Shown here piece after piece: positions 45,860 to 55,577 of a DNA stretch of 64,000 bases (positions within the stretch are counted from its first letter, which is position 1; the number at the start of each line of letters is the position of its first letter). This DNA is from Polycladidibacter hongkongensis (GTDB taxonomy: Bacteria; Pseudomonadota; Alphaproteobacteria; Rhizobiales; Stappiaceae): contig NZ_LLWC01000036.1 in assembly GCF_001561995.1 (NCBI RefSeq), positions 1 to 64,000 on the forward strand. The letters run 5' to 3'. A program made the position numbers and the translations under genes. The notes beneath the pieces were generated by a model. It searched no databases. It had not been told where the DNA came from and saw nothing but the letters and a program-made list of their open reading frames with translations.

Positions 45860-46282
45860 CTAGAGAAAGTGGTTCGGCTTGTGGGCTGTTTGCCAGGCGG
45901 CGCCAAGATCTGCCACCTGCGCTTCGATGCAACTCACACTGGCGCTTAGGCTTGCACCTGCGGCAAAGGTAAAGACCACCTCCCCTGCCGGGGCTTCACC
46001 CGCAACAAAATCGATACTGAGCAAGGACAGGATGTTTTCCTTGTCACCTTGGTCTATACCCTTGGACCGTAGGCTGGTGACTTCCGACAGGATCAGGGCG
46101 GAGCGATGGCGTTCGTGTTGGCTTTGCCGCTTGTTTTCTTCTTCCCACGCGAACCTGTTGACTGAGAGAAGAAGGCGCTTTTCCTCGGGCAAATAGCGAA
46201 TATCGGCGGTTTTCAAGAGAGCGTCCTGCATCAGTGCCGAGACCACCTCCAGATCCTCTAGATCAAGGGCCATGAGTTTCAT
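45860..46282 (-). CDS. DUF2948 family protein
   Basis: A 140-residue protein MKLMALDLEDLEVVSALMQDALLKTADIRYLPEEKRLLLSVNRFAWE (start quoted in part), matching DUF2948, found between murA and hisD in Rhizobiales. Function is unknown. GAGGA lies 8 nt before the ATG at 46282, which is preferred over the open frame to 46327. By position it is probably cotranscribed with hisD. Confidence 0.9.
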   Translation of the reverse strand: MKLMALDLEDLEVVSALMQDALLKTADIRYLPEEKRLLLSVNRFAWEEENKRQSQHERHRSALILSEVTSLRSKGIDQGDKENILSLLSIDFVAGEAPAGEVVFTFAAGASLSASVSCIEAQVADLGAAWQTAHKPNHFL

Positions 46283-46433
46283 TTTGACTTCCTCGTTCTT
46301 CTTTCGGCCAAGTTTACAAGAGCGCAACAGCGTTGATCCTGCCTCTTAAAAGGTGGTTGGTTCACCGCCAACTTTCAATAGGACTTCGGCGGATGATCAC
46401 ATGTTTCTGCGGCACAACGGTTTGCGCCGACAG

Positions 46434-46466
46434 TAAAAAGCCGCGGGCAGAAGACTGCGCGCGGCC
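46434..46466 (-). terminator. Rho-independent terminator after murA
   Basis: On the minus strand GCCGCG...CGCGGC forms a hairpin followed by TTTTTA, starting about 36 bp past the murA stop. Confidence 0.75.
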
Positions 46467-46501
46467 AAGGTTCTTGCTTTTTCGTGCCCAGAAGAAGGCG
46501 G

Positions 46502-47791
46502 CTAGGCGGAGATGCGCTCGATCTGCGCGCCGCAGCGAGACAGCTTGTCTTCCAGACGCTCGAAACCGCGATCAAGGTGGTAGACACGCGAAACGGTGGT
46601 TTCTCCTTGCGCGACGAGGCCCGCGATCACCAGCGACACAGAGGCACGCAAATCCGTTGCCATCACTTGAGCGCCGTGAAGTTCAGAAACCCCTTCGATG
46701 GTAGCCACTTGCCCGTCCAGCTGGATCTTGGCCCCAAGTCGCGCCAGTTCCTGCACATGCATGAAGCGGTTTTCGAAAATGTTTTCGGTGATCCGGCTGG
46801 TGCCTTGAGCTTTGGTCATTAGCGCCATGAACTGCGCCTGCAGATCTGTCGGGAAGCCGGGGAAAGGCTCGGTCGAGATGTCCACCGGCTTGATACCGTT
46901 GCCATTGCGCGCCACAAGCAGGCCTTCTGGCGTTTGGGTGATTTCCGCACCAGCGCCGCGCAGGGTTTCAATGGCGCTGTCAAGCAGATCAGCGCGGGCA
47001 CCTTCCAGCAGCACCTTACCGCCGGTCATGGCGACGGCCATGGCGTAGGTGCCGGTTTCAATGCGATCCGGGATGACGGCGTGACGATAAGCGTGCAAGC
47101 GATCTACACCCTGAACATGGATTGTATCCGTGCCTGCGCCCTCGATAATTGCGCCCATGCCTTTCAAGCAATTGGCAAGATCAACTACCTCCGGTTCGCG
47201 GGCGGCGTTCTCAATAACTGTTTCGCCTTTGGCCAAGGTGGCCGCCATCAACACGGTGTGTGTCGCACCTACTGACACTTTCGGAAAGTTTACCCGTGCG
47301 CCTTTGAGCCCGCCTTTGCACGAGCCAACGATGTAACCCTTGTCGATATCCAGGTCCGCACCCAGTGCGCGCAAGCCATCTATGAAGAAGTCGACTGGGC
47401 GGGTGCCGATCGCACAACCACCGGGCAAAGAGACTTGCGCTTGATGCATACGGGCAAGCAAAGGGCCAATAACCCAGAAGCTGGCCCGCATTTTGGAGAC
47501 CAGTTCATAGGGTGCGGTGGTGTCGACGATTTCACCAGCGGTCAGGTGTAGGGTTTGACCTTTAAGAGAATCATCGCCTGCCCGTTTGCCATCTACGGAA
47601 TAATCCACACCGTGATTTGACAGGATCTGGGTCAGCTGCGCGACATCGCGCAAGCGCGGCACATTTTCCAGTGTAAGTGTTTCGTCGGTAAGCAGAGAAG
47701 CAATCATCAGCGGCAGCGCAGCGTTCTTTGCACCGGAGATTGAGATTGTACCGTTGAGCTCGTTGCCCCCTACAATGCGAATTTTATCCAT
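46502..47791 (-). CDS. murA: UDP-N-acetylglucosamine 1-carboxyvinyltransferase
   Basis: A 429-residue enzyme of the first committed peptidoglycan step, transferring enolpyruvate from PEP to UDP-GlcNAc. It has [29 protein letters not shown], the Lys22 of SGAKN, the catalytic loop [15 protein letters not shown] with Cys126 (equivalent to E. coli Cys115, the fosfomycin target), and [14 protein letters not shown]. The ATG at 47791 is the usual start; the frame is open to 47809. It has its own terminator before the DUF2948 gene. Confidence 0.97.
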   Translation of the reverse strand: MDKIRIVGGNELNGTISISGAKNAALPLMIASLLTDETLTLENVPRLRDVAQLTQILSNHGVDYSVDGKRAGDDSLKGQTLHLTAGEIVDTTAPYELVSKMRASFWVIGPLLARMHQAQVSLPGGCAIGTRPVDFFIDGLRALGADLDIDKGYIVGSCKGGLKGARVNFPKVSVGATHTVLMAATLAKGETVIENAAREPEVVDLANCLKGMGAIIEGAGTDTIHVQGVDRLHAYRHAVIPDRIETGTYAMAVAMTGGKVLLEGARADLLDSAIETLRGAGAEITQTPEGLLVARNGNGIKPVDISTEPFPGFPTDLQAQFMALMTKAQGTSRITENIFENRFMHVQELARLGAKIQLDGQVATIEGVSELHGAQVMATDLRASVSLVIAGLVAQGETTVSRVYHLDRGFERLEDKLSRCGAQIERISA

Positions 47792-48033
47792 ATTGAATAT
47801 ATGCCCCAAAATGTTGTCTGCTGCGCTTTAGGTGGTCCACCTTGCTTTCGGGACCTCAGCCATTCAGGCTCCCTAACGCTAATTGGCGCGCGGCGCAAGC
47901 ACCTGCTCTTTTGCAGTCTGCAGCGTTTACTCGCTTTTTAACATAAACTGATTTGCCAAGTGTAAAGGGCTAGAGCGCGGCGCGAAAGCGGCGCTATCAG
48001 GCGCATACAAGGCAAAATTGTGCTCGCCTCTGC

Positions 48034-48168
48034 TTACTTGCTCGAGCGTGCTGCGGCCTTGCGCTTCTTCAGGTTGTCCCGTAGCGCCTGCGCCAAGCGT
48101 TCCTGCTTATCTACTGCCGGTGACTTCTTGCTGGCTGTTTCTATTTTTTCTGGTTTGCCGTCGCTCAT
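48034..48168 (-). CDS. Small basic protein conserved upstream of murA
   Basis: A 44-residue frame that begins MSDGKPEKIETASKKSPAVD and ends in a basic helix (QERLAQALRDNLKKRKAAARSSK, given in parts as KQERLAQALRDNLKKRKAA then ARSSK). From memory, similar short RLxxALRxNLKRRK proteins occur near murA in many Rhizobiales. AAGG lies about 10 nt before the ATG. The basic amphipathic tail suggests RNA, DNA or membrane contact; function unknown. It would share a promoter region with murA on the same strand. Confidence 0.65.
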   Translation of the reverse strand: MSDGKPEKIETASKKSPAVDKQERLAQALRDNLKKRKAAARSSK

Positions 48169-48414
48169 TGTTGTCTTGCCTTTGCCAATTGCAGCGCTTG
48201 TGGAGCCGCAGTGCCACGTTGGTTCAAACTCGTCGTGCTAGCTTTACCGATTGCGCCGATAAAAACCAAGTAAGTCTGGCGGGTTTGCGCAATATTGTGC
48301 CGCGCATTTTTCACAGGCTCTGAGGTTTTTAACAGTTTCTCCTTGGAAAGTGCTTGCACGTGCCAATGGGTTATGACATAAGCCACCTCGTTCCGAGGCA
48401 ACGCGCCGCGGACG

Positions 48415-48434
48415 CAAGTCTTTTCAAAGACTTG
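48415..48434. repeat. Perfect 20-bp palindrome before the tRNA-Thr pair
   Basis: CAAGTCTTT-TC-AAAGACTTG has 9-bp arms and lies 19 bp upstream of the first tRNA-Thr. With a 2-nt spacer it is better read as a protein-binding or cruciform site than as an RNA hairpin. Confidence 0.6.
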
Positions 48435-48453
48435 AAGTTGATCGCACTAGGAT

Positions 48454-48528
<75 letters not shown>

Positions 48529-48554
48529 TTTCACAAGATGCGACAACAGGTTAG

Positions 48555-48629
<75 letters not shown>

Positions 48630-49349
48630 TTTAGACAATCAAGCACTCTCCATCAATATTTGACTGAATGTCCGGTTCGCGGATCGTTGCGCACTGTTGA
48701 TGCTTACGTTCGCGCAAGCGCGCAACCAAGGCCCTAGCCTGAAGTCGGCTTTGCGAATCTTCTAGCTGCACCGCTTTGCTAAAATGCAGTCCTTGCCTAT
48801 AAATCTATAAAATCTAAGGTTGTTAAAATTACAGGAGCAACCTGTGATGATGTTTTCATCCACTGCAGGTGCTTATTAGATTTCTCTTTATTTCCAACAA
48901 TATAGACAGATCCTAGAGACCCGCGCCCTACAACCTTGCGTTATTCAACTCTTGTTTAAATTTTCTCATATTTTTCTATGTGTTAATTAAAGTGGGCACT
49001 CGATAACGTGGTTAGCGCTAGAAGCGATGACAATTATAGCGCGCGTTTATAAGTCCTCTTGATAATCTCTATTGGTGTATAATGAGTACGCTAATAGGCG
49101 AATTCCTCCCATTCTCTCAGATTTGCGCGGGCGCGTGTGTGACATGAATCACACGGTTGTGTATTGGGCAAAGACACGCGTTTCGGCACCAATTTACATT
49201 CTTTTTCATCAAGCGCATTTTGCTTCGCAGCTAAGGCAAATGGGGCCAGAGCGGCAGGTGGCAGCGGTTATCGGGGGATTATGGCTGCCACCAACTCTCT
49301 TTTTACGACCTATTACCCGGCGATGTGGTTTAGTGCTGGAGATACAGTT
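48630..49349. other. Long non-coding stretch between tRNA-Thr and a small gene
   Basis: 720 bp, AT-rich to about 49060, with no gene I can support. A 10-codon frame with a good ribosome site (from 48847) is noted but unconvincing. At 49138 there is a perfect CRP-like palindrome. A small RNA is possible but no clear promoter-terminator pair is visible. Confidence 0.5.
49138..49153. promoter_or_regulatory. CRP-like site TGTGA-N6-TCACA
   Basis: TGTGACATGAATCACA is a perfect match to the CRP consensus half-sites, extended by a G/C pair to 18 bp. It lies 197 bp upstream of the small gene at 49350. Binding by an alphaproteobacterial CRP/FNR-type protein is inferred. Confidence 0.5.
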
Positions 49350-49544
49350 ATGAAGCAGGATGCTTACGTTGAGCTCTCAGAAGGGGCAGACAAGTTTAAA
49401 CTCAGTGAGGCTGAAATCCAGCTGCTGAAGTACCAAATGGAAGAGCAGGACTTTGCGCGCCTTCTGCAAACGGTGGCCAAGCTACCGCCAGAAATGTGGC
49501 AGAAAGCAACGCACGAGCTTGCCGCGCTTACGAACAAAGCTTAA
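49350..49544 (+). CDS. Small acidic protein of unknown function
   Basis: A 64-residue helical protein (MKQDAYVELSEGADKFKLSE, then AEIQLLKYQMEEQDFARLLQ and PEMWQKATHELAALTNKA). No TM segment or signal. GGAG lies 8 nt upstream of the ATG and a strong terminator begins 17 bp after the stop, so it is a real compact transcription unit. The frame is open upstream to 49164 but without domain sense. I do not recognise a family. A CRP-like palindrome lies in its upstream region and a response-regulator gene converges on it. Confidence 0.7.
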   Translation: MKQDAYVELSEGADKFKLSEAEIQLLKYQMEEQDFARLLQTVAKLPPEMWQKATHELAALTNKA

Positions 49545-49560
49545 TGCTTTCGTTTTCCAA

Positions 49561-49592
49561 AAGAGGTCAGCCTAGGCTGGCCTCTTTTTTTA
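49561..49592 (+). terminator. Bidirectional rho-independent terminator
   Basis: AAGAGGTCAGCC-TA-GGCTGGCCTCTT (one G-T wobble) followed by TTTTTT on the plus strand; the minus strand reads ...CCTCTTTTGG, so it can also serve the response regulator. Confidence 0.88.
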
Positions 49593-49646
49593 TGGGTTTA
49601 GAGAACTACAAATACCGCAGACCGAGTAGATGGACGAGCTAACCTG

Positions 49647-50138
49647 CTAGCTGGATGCGCTGTCTGGATTTCGCATCCACTTTTTGGGTTGATGCAGCAT
49701 TGCGCGCGGTGCCGGGCCGAAATACCCTGGCGACTTCACAAAGTCCCTTGGTTGCAAGATAACCGAGGTGATGCGTTGGTAAAGCGCCTTGGCGGAAATC
49801 GGCTTACACAGAAGTTCGTGAACGCCAAGCTTGCGCGCCTCCAAAATGCGGCTGCGTTCGGTATGGGCTGTCACCATAATAATCGGCACATATGCAAATG
49901 GATTATCCGGCGTGCGGATCATGCGGGTCATATCAGCACCATCAAGAATTGGCATGACCCAATCCAGAATTAGAATGTCCGGATTGGCCCGTTCCATCGC
50001 CTCCAGGCCAGAGGCGCCGTCTTCTGCCTCCACAATTCGGCGGGCACCAAAGCCTTGCAGCATGGTGCGCAAGATTGTGCGCATGTATGCGCTGTCTTCG
50101 ACCACCAAAAATGTTAGCGAGGAAATATCAATACTCAA
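49647..50138 (-). CDS. Single-domain CheY-like response regulator with C-terminal tail
   Basis: A 163-residue receiver: acidic pair Glu14/Asp15 (VVEDSAYMR), phosphoacceptor Asp59 in LILDWVMPILDGADM, Thr in IIMVTAHTE and Lys in LLCKPISAKALYQRI, followed by about 30 residues with basic ending (QPKKWMRNPDS). There is no output domain, so it acts by protein contact. The start is a TTG at 50138 with GGGGTG 6 nt upstream. No kinase gene is adjacent. Confidence 0.9.
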   Translation of the reverse strand: MSIDISSLTFLVVEDSAYMRTILRTMLQGFGARRIVEAEDGASGLEAMERANPDILILDWVMPILDGADMTRMIRTPDNPFAYVPIIMVTAHTERSRILEARKLGVHELLCKPISAKALYQRITSVILQPRDFVKSPGYFGPAPRAMLHQPKKWMRNPDSASS

Positions 50139-50414
50139 TGCGTCACCCCAACCCGTCGCGCGAACCCTACTTCTATTCGACAGACTGTCAAGCGGCGGGA
50201 TAAATAGATTAGTTAATACTCAAAGGCTAAGCTGAAAAAGTCAAGGTTTTACGCTGGGATCTTAAGAAGAGCTGTGCTAAGACAGCGAAAATCGTCGGAA
50301 ACCGAACTCAGGTGGCAGGCGCGGCAATCTGTCCTGCGACATCGCCACTGAATTGCTCTAGATTTAGACTAAATATAAAACAGGTTTCTGGGCAGCCAAA
50401 CAAGGGGCATCCTT

Positions 50415-51692
50415 ATGGATTACCAAGCCATTTTCGAAGAGGCAATCTCTTCGCTTAAAGAAGAGAAACGATATCGCGTCTTCGCAAATCTTGAACGCAT
50501 TTCAGGCCGGCATCCTTTTGCAACATTTCGTGAGGGCTCGCAGGAGCGGGAAATTGTAATCTGGTGTTCAAACGACTATTTGGGCATGGGCCAGAATGAG
50601 AAAGTCACCGGCGCGCTTACCGACACAGTGATGCGCATGGGCGCAGGCGCGGGCGGCACCCGCAACATATCCGGTACCAACAACCCATTGGTTGAGTTGG
50701 AAGAGGAACTGGCCGATCTACATGGTAAGGACTCGGCGCTGGTGTTCACTTCCGGTTTCGTCTCCAATGAAGCTGCAATTTCGACAATCGCGAAGCTGCT
50801 GCCTGATTGCCTTATCTTGTCCGATCAGCTGAACCATGCTTCCATGATTGCCGGTGTGCGCAATTCCGGTGCTGCGAAGAAAGTTTGGCGGCATAACGAC
50901 CTGGAACACTTGGAAGAGTTGCTGAAGGCCGCGGGCAATGACCGCGCCAAACTGATTGTATTTGAATCTGTCTATTCTATGGACGGTGATATCGCGCCGA
51001 TCGAAAAGATCTGTGATCTTGCCGATAAGTACAACGCCATGACCTATATTGACGAAGTTCATGCGGTGGGCATGTATGGTCCGCGCGGTGCCGGTATTGC
51101 CGAGCGCGACGGGGTTATGGACCGGATTGATATTATCGAAGGCACTATGGCCAAGGCCTATGGGGTTTTGGGCGGATACATCGCAGGAAACAAGACCATT
51201 GTTGATGCTGTTCGTTCATTTGCACCAGGCTTTATCTTCACCACTGCTCTGCCCCCAGGACTGGCGGCCGCGGCGAAGGCCTCTATTGCCCACCTGAAAC
51301 AATCAAGCGTAGAGCGTGAGGGACAGCAGCGACAGGCGCAAAAGGCAAAGGATGTGCTTTCCGCTGCCCGGTTACCTGTTATGCCTTCAGAAACGCATAT
51401 TGTGCCCGTGCTGGTGGCTGATCCTGATCTATGCAAAAAAGCTTCAGATATGTTGATGGAAAAGCACAACATCTACATCCAGCCGATTAACTACCCCACA
51501 GTTCCGCGTGGAACCGAACGCTTGCGGATTACTCCCGGACCGGCACATAGCGATGTTCTCATCGAGGGCTTGCGCGATGCGCTGGTGGATGTATGGCAAG
51601 AGCTTGATATCCCATTTGCTGATGGCACCGCGGAAGATGCGGGCGAAGCAGCAGCAGCACCTGCTGTCTTGCACCACGCAGCTGGTGGCTAA
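50415..51692 (+). CDS. hemA: 5-aminolevulinate synthase
   Basis: A 425-residue alpha-oxoamine synthase that condenses glycine and succinyl-CoA to 5-aminolevulinate, the first heme precursor in the C4 (Shemin) pathway of alphaproteobacteria. Motifs: [60 protein letters not shown] and the PLP Lys247 in [14 protein letters not shown]. The C-terminal Ala-rich tail is slightly longer than usual. A 276-bp upstream gap contains the palindrome TTTAGACTAAA (50363), which could be an iron or heme-regulator site. A terminator follows at 51736. Confidence 0.96.
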   Translation: MDYQAIFEEAISSLKEEKRYRVFANLERISGRHPFATFREGSQEREIVIWCSNDYLGMGQNEKVTGALTDTVMRMGAGAGGTRNISGTNNPLVELEEELADLHGKDSALVFTSGFVSNEAAISTIAKLLPDCLILSDQLNHASMIAGVRNSGAAKKVWRHNDLEHLEELLKAAGNDRAKLIVFESVYSMDGDIAPIEKICDLADKYNAMTYIDEVHAVGMYGPRGAGIAERDGVMDRIDIIEGTMAKAYGVLGGYIAGNKTIVDAVRSFAPGFIFTTALPPGLAAAAKASIAHLKQSSVEREGQQRQAQKAKDVLSAARLPVMPSETHIVPVLVADPDLCKKASDMLMEKHNIYIQPINYPTVPRGTERLRITPGPAHSDVLIEGLRDALVDVWQELDIPFADGTAEDAGEAAAAPAVLHHAAGG

Positions 51693-51735
51693 TCTTTCTC
51701 TATCGACAAGCACTGCAATTGCAGAGGGTTGAATT

Positions 51736-51769
51736 AAGGCTGCGTTGCTTTAGCGCGCAGCCCTTTTGT
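51736..51769 (+). terminator. Rho-independent terminator after hemA
   Basis: Stem GGCTGCG/CGCAGCC with an 11-nt loop followed by CTTTTGTT, 44 bp after the stop codon. Confidence 0.75.
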
Positions 51770-51867
51770 TAATATGGAGCGATCGATAGATCGCTGCCGC
51801 TTGCTTGCCCATCGCAAGCTTTAAAGAGCTGTGTTGTCGGTGGTGAGATCGTTTTCTGCTCTGCTGC

Positions 51868-52983
51868 TTAGCACTTTTTACAATGATGCTTTTTCTCGCG
51901 CTGCTGCGAGGCGACCCAAGCCGCTGTGTCTAGAGGACTAAGCGCGCGTGCCAAGGCCGGACCACTGGCGTAATCCAGCCCCATTTTGCCGAGCATCGTG
52001 ATCTCGGGCAGCGCCTGTAAATTATGCATGGCGGTTTTCAGTCCGGACTGTCGCGCCTCGCTTAACAGATTGCATAACAACTTAGCGCAGCGGACATCGC
52101 GCAAAGCCGCCATAGCCAACGCACTGTCCAGCCTTATAACCATTGCCGCATTGTTTTGCAGGTGTGCAGACTTGATGAAGGCCTCCCCCTGCCCCCAAAG
52201 AGAGGGTTGCAATCCTACTTCACTAAACCGCGCCAACCGCTTGTTGACGCGCGCCGCTGAGAGAGACAGCTCTGGCAAACCCAGTTCTGCTCTGACAAAT
52301 TCAGGGGCCAAGCCGCTTTTTGCACAAAGCGCCGCTAATTGGCGGGCACTGCCGCGGCCAAGCCAGCGACGATCAGGCAAAGGCAAGCTCAATCTAAGCT
52401 GCGTGTGATGCGCCTGTATACGTTCGAAACTGGACACCGCCTCAACGATTGCCTGACGGTACAAACGCGCCGCAGTTACCGGCATGCCACGCCTTACAAG
52501 CATCTTGCAATGCTCTGCAAGCGTCGTCGAAGGAAGTTCGCCTTGATCTACAAGCGGGAAACATGCGGCAAGTGAGAGAACATCGCCACTTGCCAAGCAA
52601 AACTGGGGCTCAAACATAACCACCCAGCGTACCGGCCGCTGCACATTTGCCTCTATTGAGTTTTGCTTTTGCGCTAAGCGCTCCTGCGGTGGCATCTGTA
52701 CACAGGGCGCGTCAGCATCAAATTGATCTGCAAAAAGATACTCGGCCAGAAGTCCGCACAGGCCAATTACGATCAGCGGCAAAAGGGTATCAAATGGCAA
52801 CCAGAAATATCCGATCAACGCCAATGCCAGAAAAGCGCAACGTGTCTGGAGGTCGTGTAAGCGGCCTTGCAAAAACGCTGGCAAGGCCGCGATTGTTGCC
52901 ACCACGTCCCCCCACCACCCGGGCGCAGCGGTGTGTTTCGCCAATATGGCTGGCTCATCTGTAGATTCGGGTAAAAATGGCAC
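51868..52983 (-). CDS. Membrane protein with degenerate (inactive) EAL domain
   Basis: A 371-residue protein. TM helices lie at about 49-62 and 66-84 (AFLALALIGYFWLPF, LLPLIVIGLCGLLAEYLF). The remainder follows the EAL phosphodiesterase fold by pattern: MFEPQFCLASGDVLSLAAC near 123-141 aligns with the canonical opening, where E-A-L has become Ala139-Ala-Cys, and a closing QALPEITMLGKMGLDYASGPALARAL matches the usual end of EAL domains. The other metal-binding Glu and Asp are not visible, so c-di-GMP hydrolysis is unlikely and a binding or scaffold role is more plausible. GTG start at 52983. It lies between hemA and ccoS. The EAL call is from motif reading only. Confidence 0.55.
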   Translation of the reverse strand: MPFLPESTDEPAILAKHTAAPGWWGDVVATIAALPAFLQGRLHDLQTRCAFLALALIGYFWLPFDTLLPLIVIGLCGLLAEYLFADQFDADAPCVQMPPQERLAQKQNSIEANVQRPVRWVVMFEPQFCLASGDVLSLAACFPLVDQGELPSTTLAEHCKMLVRRGMPVTAARLYRQAIVEAVSSFERIQAHHTQLRLSLPLPDRRWLGRGSARQLAALCAKSGLAPEFVRAELGLPELSLSAARVNKRLARFSEVGLQPSLWGQGEAFIKSAHLQNNAAMVIRLDSALAMAALRDVRCAKLLCNLLSEARQSGLKTAMHNLQALPEITMLGKMGLDYASGPALARALSPLDTAAWVASQQREKKHHCKKC

Positions 52984-53090
52984 GCAGCATACTTTCCTTG
53001 GTTCCTCGAAGGATAGCAGCTGGTAAAGGCGAATGCCGTCTCCGGCTCAATGGAGAGTATTTTTAAGCCCATTGAATGGGCGGGATCTGA

Positions 53091-53285
53091 TTACCTTAAG
53101 TCTTGTTGCCTAGCGAGTTTTGTCGGTTTTTGCGTTTGCTCCGGCAAGTCGCTGTCATCGAGCACCCGCCAAGCGGCGCCATCAAGATCCTCATATTGGC
53201 CAGAACGCAGCGCCCAAAGAAATAGGCAGAGGCCAACACCGCCCAAGAGCAGAGCGACGGGAATAAGAAACAAGAGTATTTCCAT
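53091..53285 (-). CDS. ccoS: cbb3 oxidase assembly protein CcoS
   Basis: A 64-residue single-TM protein, MEILLFLIPVALLLGGVGLC then LFLWALRSGQYEDLDGAAWRVL, the CcoS hallmark (SGQ-x-DDLDG-type turn). It is needed for cofactor insertion into the cbb3 oxidase. It follows ccoI with a 3-bp gap as the last gene of the assembly operon. Confidence 0.93.
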   Translation of the reverse strand: MEILLFLIPVALLLGGVGLCLFLWALRSGQYEDLDGAAWRVLDDSDLPEQTQKPTKLARQQDLR

Positions 53286-53288
53286 TGG

Positions 53289-55577
53289 CTAGCTCTCTTG
53301 CGGTTTCAGGGTTAGCGGCGCGTGGTTATTGTCTGTCTGTCCGTCTTCGCGCGGCTGTAAATGAAGCAGGCGCAGACGGACTGCATTGAGTGTGACCACG
53401 ATCGAAGACAGAGACATGGCAATCGCTGCCAGCAGCGGCGTCACCCAGCCAACCACTGCGATCGGTACGGCGATAACATTGTAGGCGGAGGAGATCCATA
53501 GGTTTTGTTGCATCACGCGATGGGCAGCTCGGGCAATATCGATGCTATCGATCACTGGCGTCAATGCCTCTCCCAGAAAAACCGCATCAGAGGCAGCTTG
53601 GGAGACATGCACAGCAGAGACCGGCGAGAGCGAGACATTCGCCGCTGCCAAAGCCGGTGCATCATTGAGCCCGTCGCCAACCATCAGCACGTTGGTACCA
53701 TCTGCCTTAAGCGCTTCGATGTGGGCGATTTTCTGTTGTGGCTTAAGCGCGCCCTGCCAGCTCTCAATACCGAGAGTTTCGGCTGTACGAGCCACAGCCT
53801 CTTGCTGATCGCCAGACAGGATTTCAACGGAAAAACCGCGCGCGCGCAAGGCTGCAACGGTTTGGGCTGCGCCCGGGCGCAGTGCCTGCGCAAAAGCATA
53901 AAGCACGGGTGCGTCGTCACCATTTGAGAAGGCAAGGAAAGACGCGTCAGGCTGGACTGCTTTCGCCTGTGTCAATTGCTTTTTGCGGACGCCGCAAAAC
54001 TCTGGCGAACCCAGACGCAGCTTTTGCCCCGTATCACCGTTTTGGCCAGCAAGGCGAGCGCTCAGTCCTTGGCCTTGATGCTCTTCTATATCTTCCAGCG
54101 GAGCAATGGCACGCGTGCCAGCGGCACTTACCAAGGCCTTCGACAGGGGGTGCGCAGAATGGGCTGCAAGGTTTGCTGCCATGGGCAGCGCCGCTGTCGC
54201 CGCTGCATCAAGACCCATCAAGCTGGTTTGCGGCTGGGTCAAAGTGCCTGTCTTGTCAAATACCACGTGATTAGCCTTGGCAAGGCGCTCAATCGCATCG
54301 CCGGAGTTAAGCAGGACACGGCGATCAAAAAACAAGCCACTGGCCACAACCTGCACCGCTGGTATGGCAAGGCCTAGGGCACATGGGCAGGTGATAATCA
54401 ACACCGATATGGCGATGGTAATGGCCGTATGAGGCCCTGCCCCTAAAAGCAGCCAGCCGATGAGCGTGAGCAGCGCCGCTGTGTGCACCAAGGGCGCATA
54501 TAGCTGCGAGGCGCGATCCGCTATTTTGACATAGCGCGAGCGGCTTTCCATTGCGGTTTCCAGCAGGTTGTTGACCTCGGCAAGCAGGGTATCACCCGTT
54601 GCCGCTGTTACTTCCACTGTCAATACGCCATCGCCGTTTTGCGTACCGGCAAAGACATCATGGCCGATACCGACCGCTTGCAAAGCTGTCTCGCCTGTGA
54701 CCAGTGACTGATCTATGTGCGAGGTGCCTGCGATAATGCGGCCATCAACCGCGACGCGCTCCCCTGCCCGCACCAGAACCCTGTCACCAATAGCCAGCTT
54801 GGAAAGTGGCACATCGTTAAGCGCGCCGTCGGGCATGATTTTCGCCGCGGATTCTGCGCGTAAGGTTGACAGATTTTCCGCAAAGGCACGGGTTTTCCTT
54901 CGCATCATATGATCGAAGTAACGCCCTGCCAGCAGGAAAAACAGCAGCATGACCGCGCTGTCGAAATAGGCATGGTGCGCGTGGGTGAGGGTTTGCCATA
55001 GAGAAAGCCCCGTGGCGAGACAAACACCGATGGTGATTGGCACATCCATATTTAGGTGGCGCGACTTGATGGCCCGCCATGCGCTTTTATAAAAAGTTTG
55101 CCCCGCGAAAACGACAGTGGGCATGGCAATGAAAGCGGAAATCCAGTGGAACAGTTGCCGGGTGGCGTCATCAATATCTGAAACATTGCCCGACCATACC
55201 GAAATGGAAAGCAGCATAATGTTCATGGTGGCAAAACCGGAGACCGCCAGCGCGCGCAGCAGGTGGCGGCCCACTTTGTCGCCGCGCTCCTTTACCGCCG
55301 CCGGATCAAAGGGGTAACTGCGATAACCCAAGGTATCGAGCACCTCGACGATATCATCAGCGCGGGCGCCACCTTTCTGCCAATCGACAGAGAGGCGGTG
55401 CGAGGTAAAGTTTACCCTTGCACGCAGCACTTGCGGAATGGCGGCGACCGCTCGCTCGATCTCGTAGATGCACGCGGCGCAGGTAATGCCATCAACGGCA
55501 AGATCCATATGAGAGGCGCCATCTTTGCCGGTGGTGATGAAGGCATCCCAATCGCGCGTGGCCGTGGTCATGCGCAT
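53289..55577 (-). CDS. ccoI: Copper-translocating P-type ATPase CcoI/FixI
   Basis: A 762-residue P1B ATPase: N-terminal metal site Cys33-Ala-Ala-Cys36 (GITCAACIYEIE), membrane CPC in ITCPCALGLAIP, phosphorylation Asp in VFDKTGTLTQ, HP locus SAHPLSKAL and the hinge MVGDGLNDAPALAAANV. It supplies copper for the CuB centre of the cbb3 oxidase. The ATG at 55577 shares one base with the ccoH stop (TAATG), so translation is coupled. Confidence 0.96.
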   Translation of the reverse strand: MRMTTATRDWDAFITTGKDGASHMDLAVDGITCAACIYEIERAVAAIPQVLRARVNFTSHRLSVDWQKGGARADDIVEVLDTLGYRSYPFDPAAVKERGDKVGRHLLRALAVSGFATMNIMLLSISVWSGNVSDIDDATRQLFHWISAFIAMPTVVFAGQTFYKSAWRAIKSRHLNMDVPITIGVCLATGLSLWQTLTHAHHAYFDSAVMLLFFLLAGRYFDHMMRRKTRAFAENLSTLRAESAAKIMPDGALNDVPLSKLAIGDRVLVRAGERVAVDGRIIAGTSHIDQSLVTGETALQAVGIGHDVFAGTQNGDGVLTVEVTAATGDTLLAEVNNLLETAMESRSRYVKIADRASQLYAPLVHTAALLTLIGWLLLGAGPHTAITIAISVLIITCPCALGLAIPAVQVVASGLFFDRRVLLNSGDAIERLAKANHVVFDKTGTLTQPQTSLMGLDAAATAALPMAANLAAHSAHPLSKALVSAAGTRAIAPLEDIEEHQGQGLSARLAGQNGDTGQKLRLGSPEFCGVRKKQLTQAKAVQPDASFLAFSNGDDAPVLYAFAQALRPGAAQTVAALRARGFSVEILSGDQQEAVARTAETLGIESWQGALKPQQKIAHIEALKADGTNVLMVGDGLNDAPALAAANVSLSPVSAVHVSQAASDAVFLGEALTPVIDSIDIARAAHRVMQQNLWISSAYNVIAVPIAVVGWVTPLLAAIAMSLSSIVVTLNAVRLRLLHLQPREDGQTDNNHAPLTLKPQES

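Noticed and set aside
48847-48879. 10-codon frame with AGGAG upstream in the long gap
   Set aside because: Too short, no attenuator codon run or terminator after it, so no support for a leader peptide.
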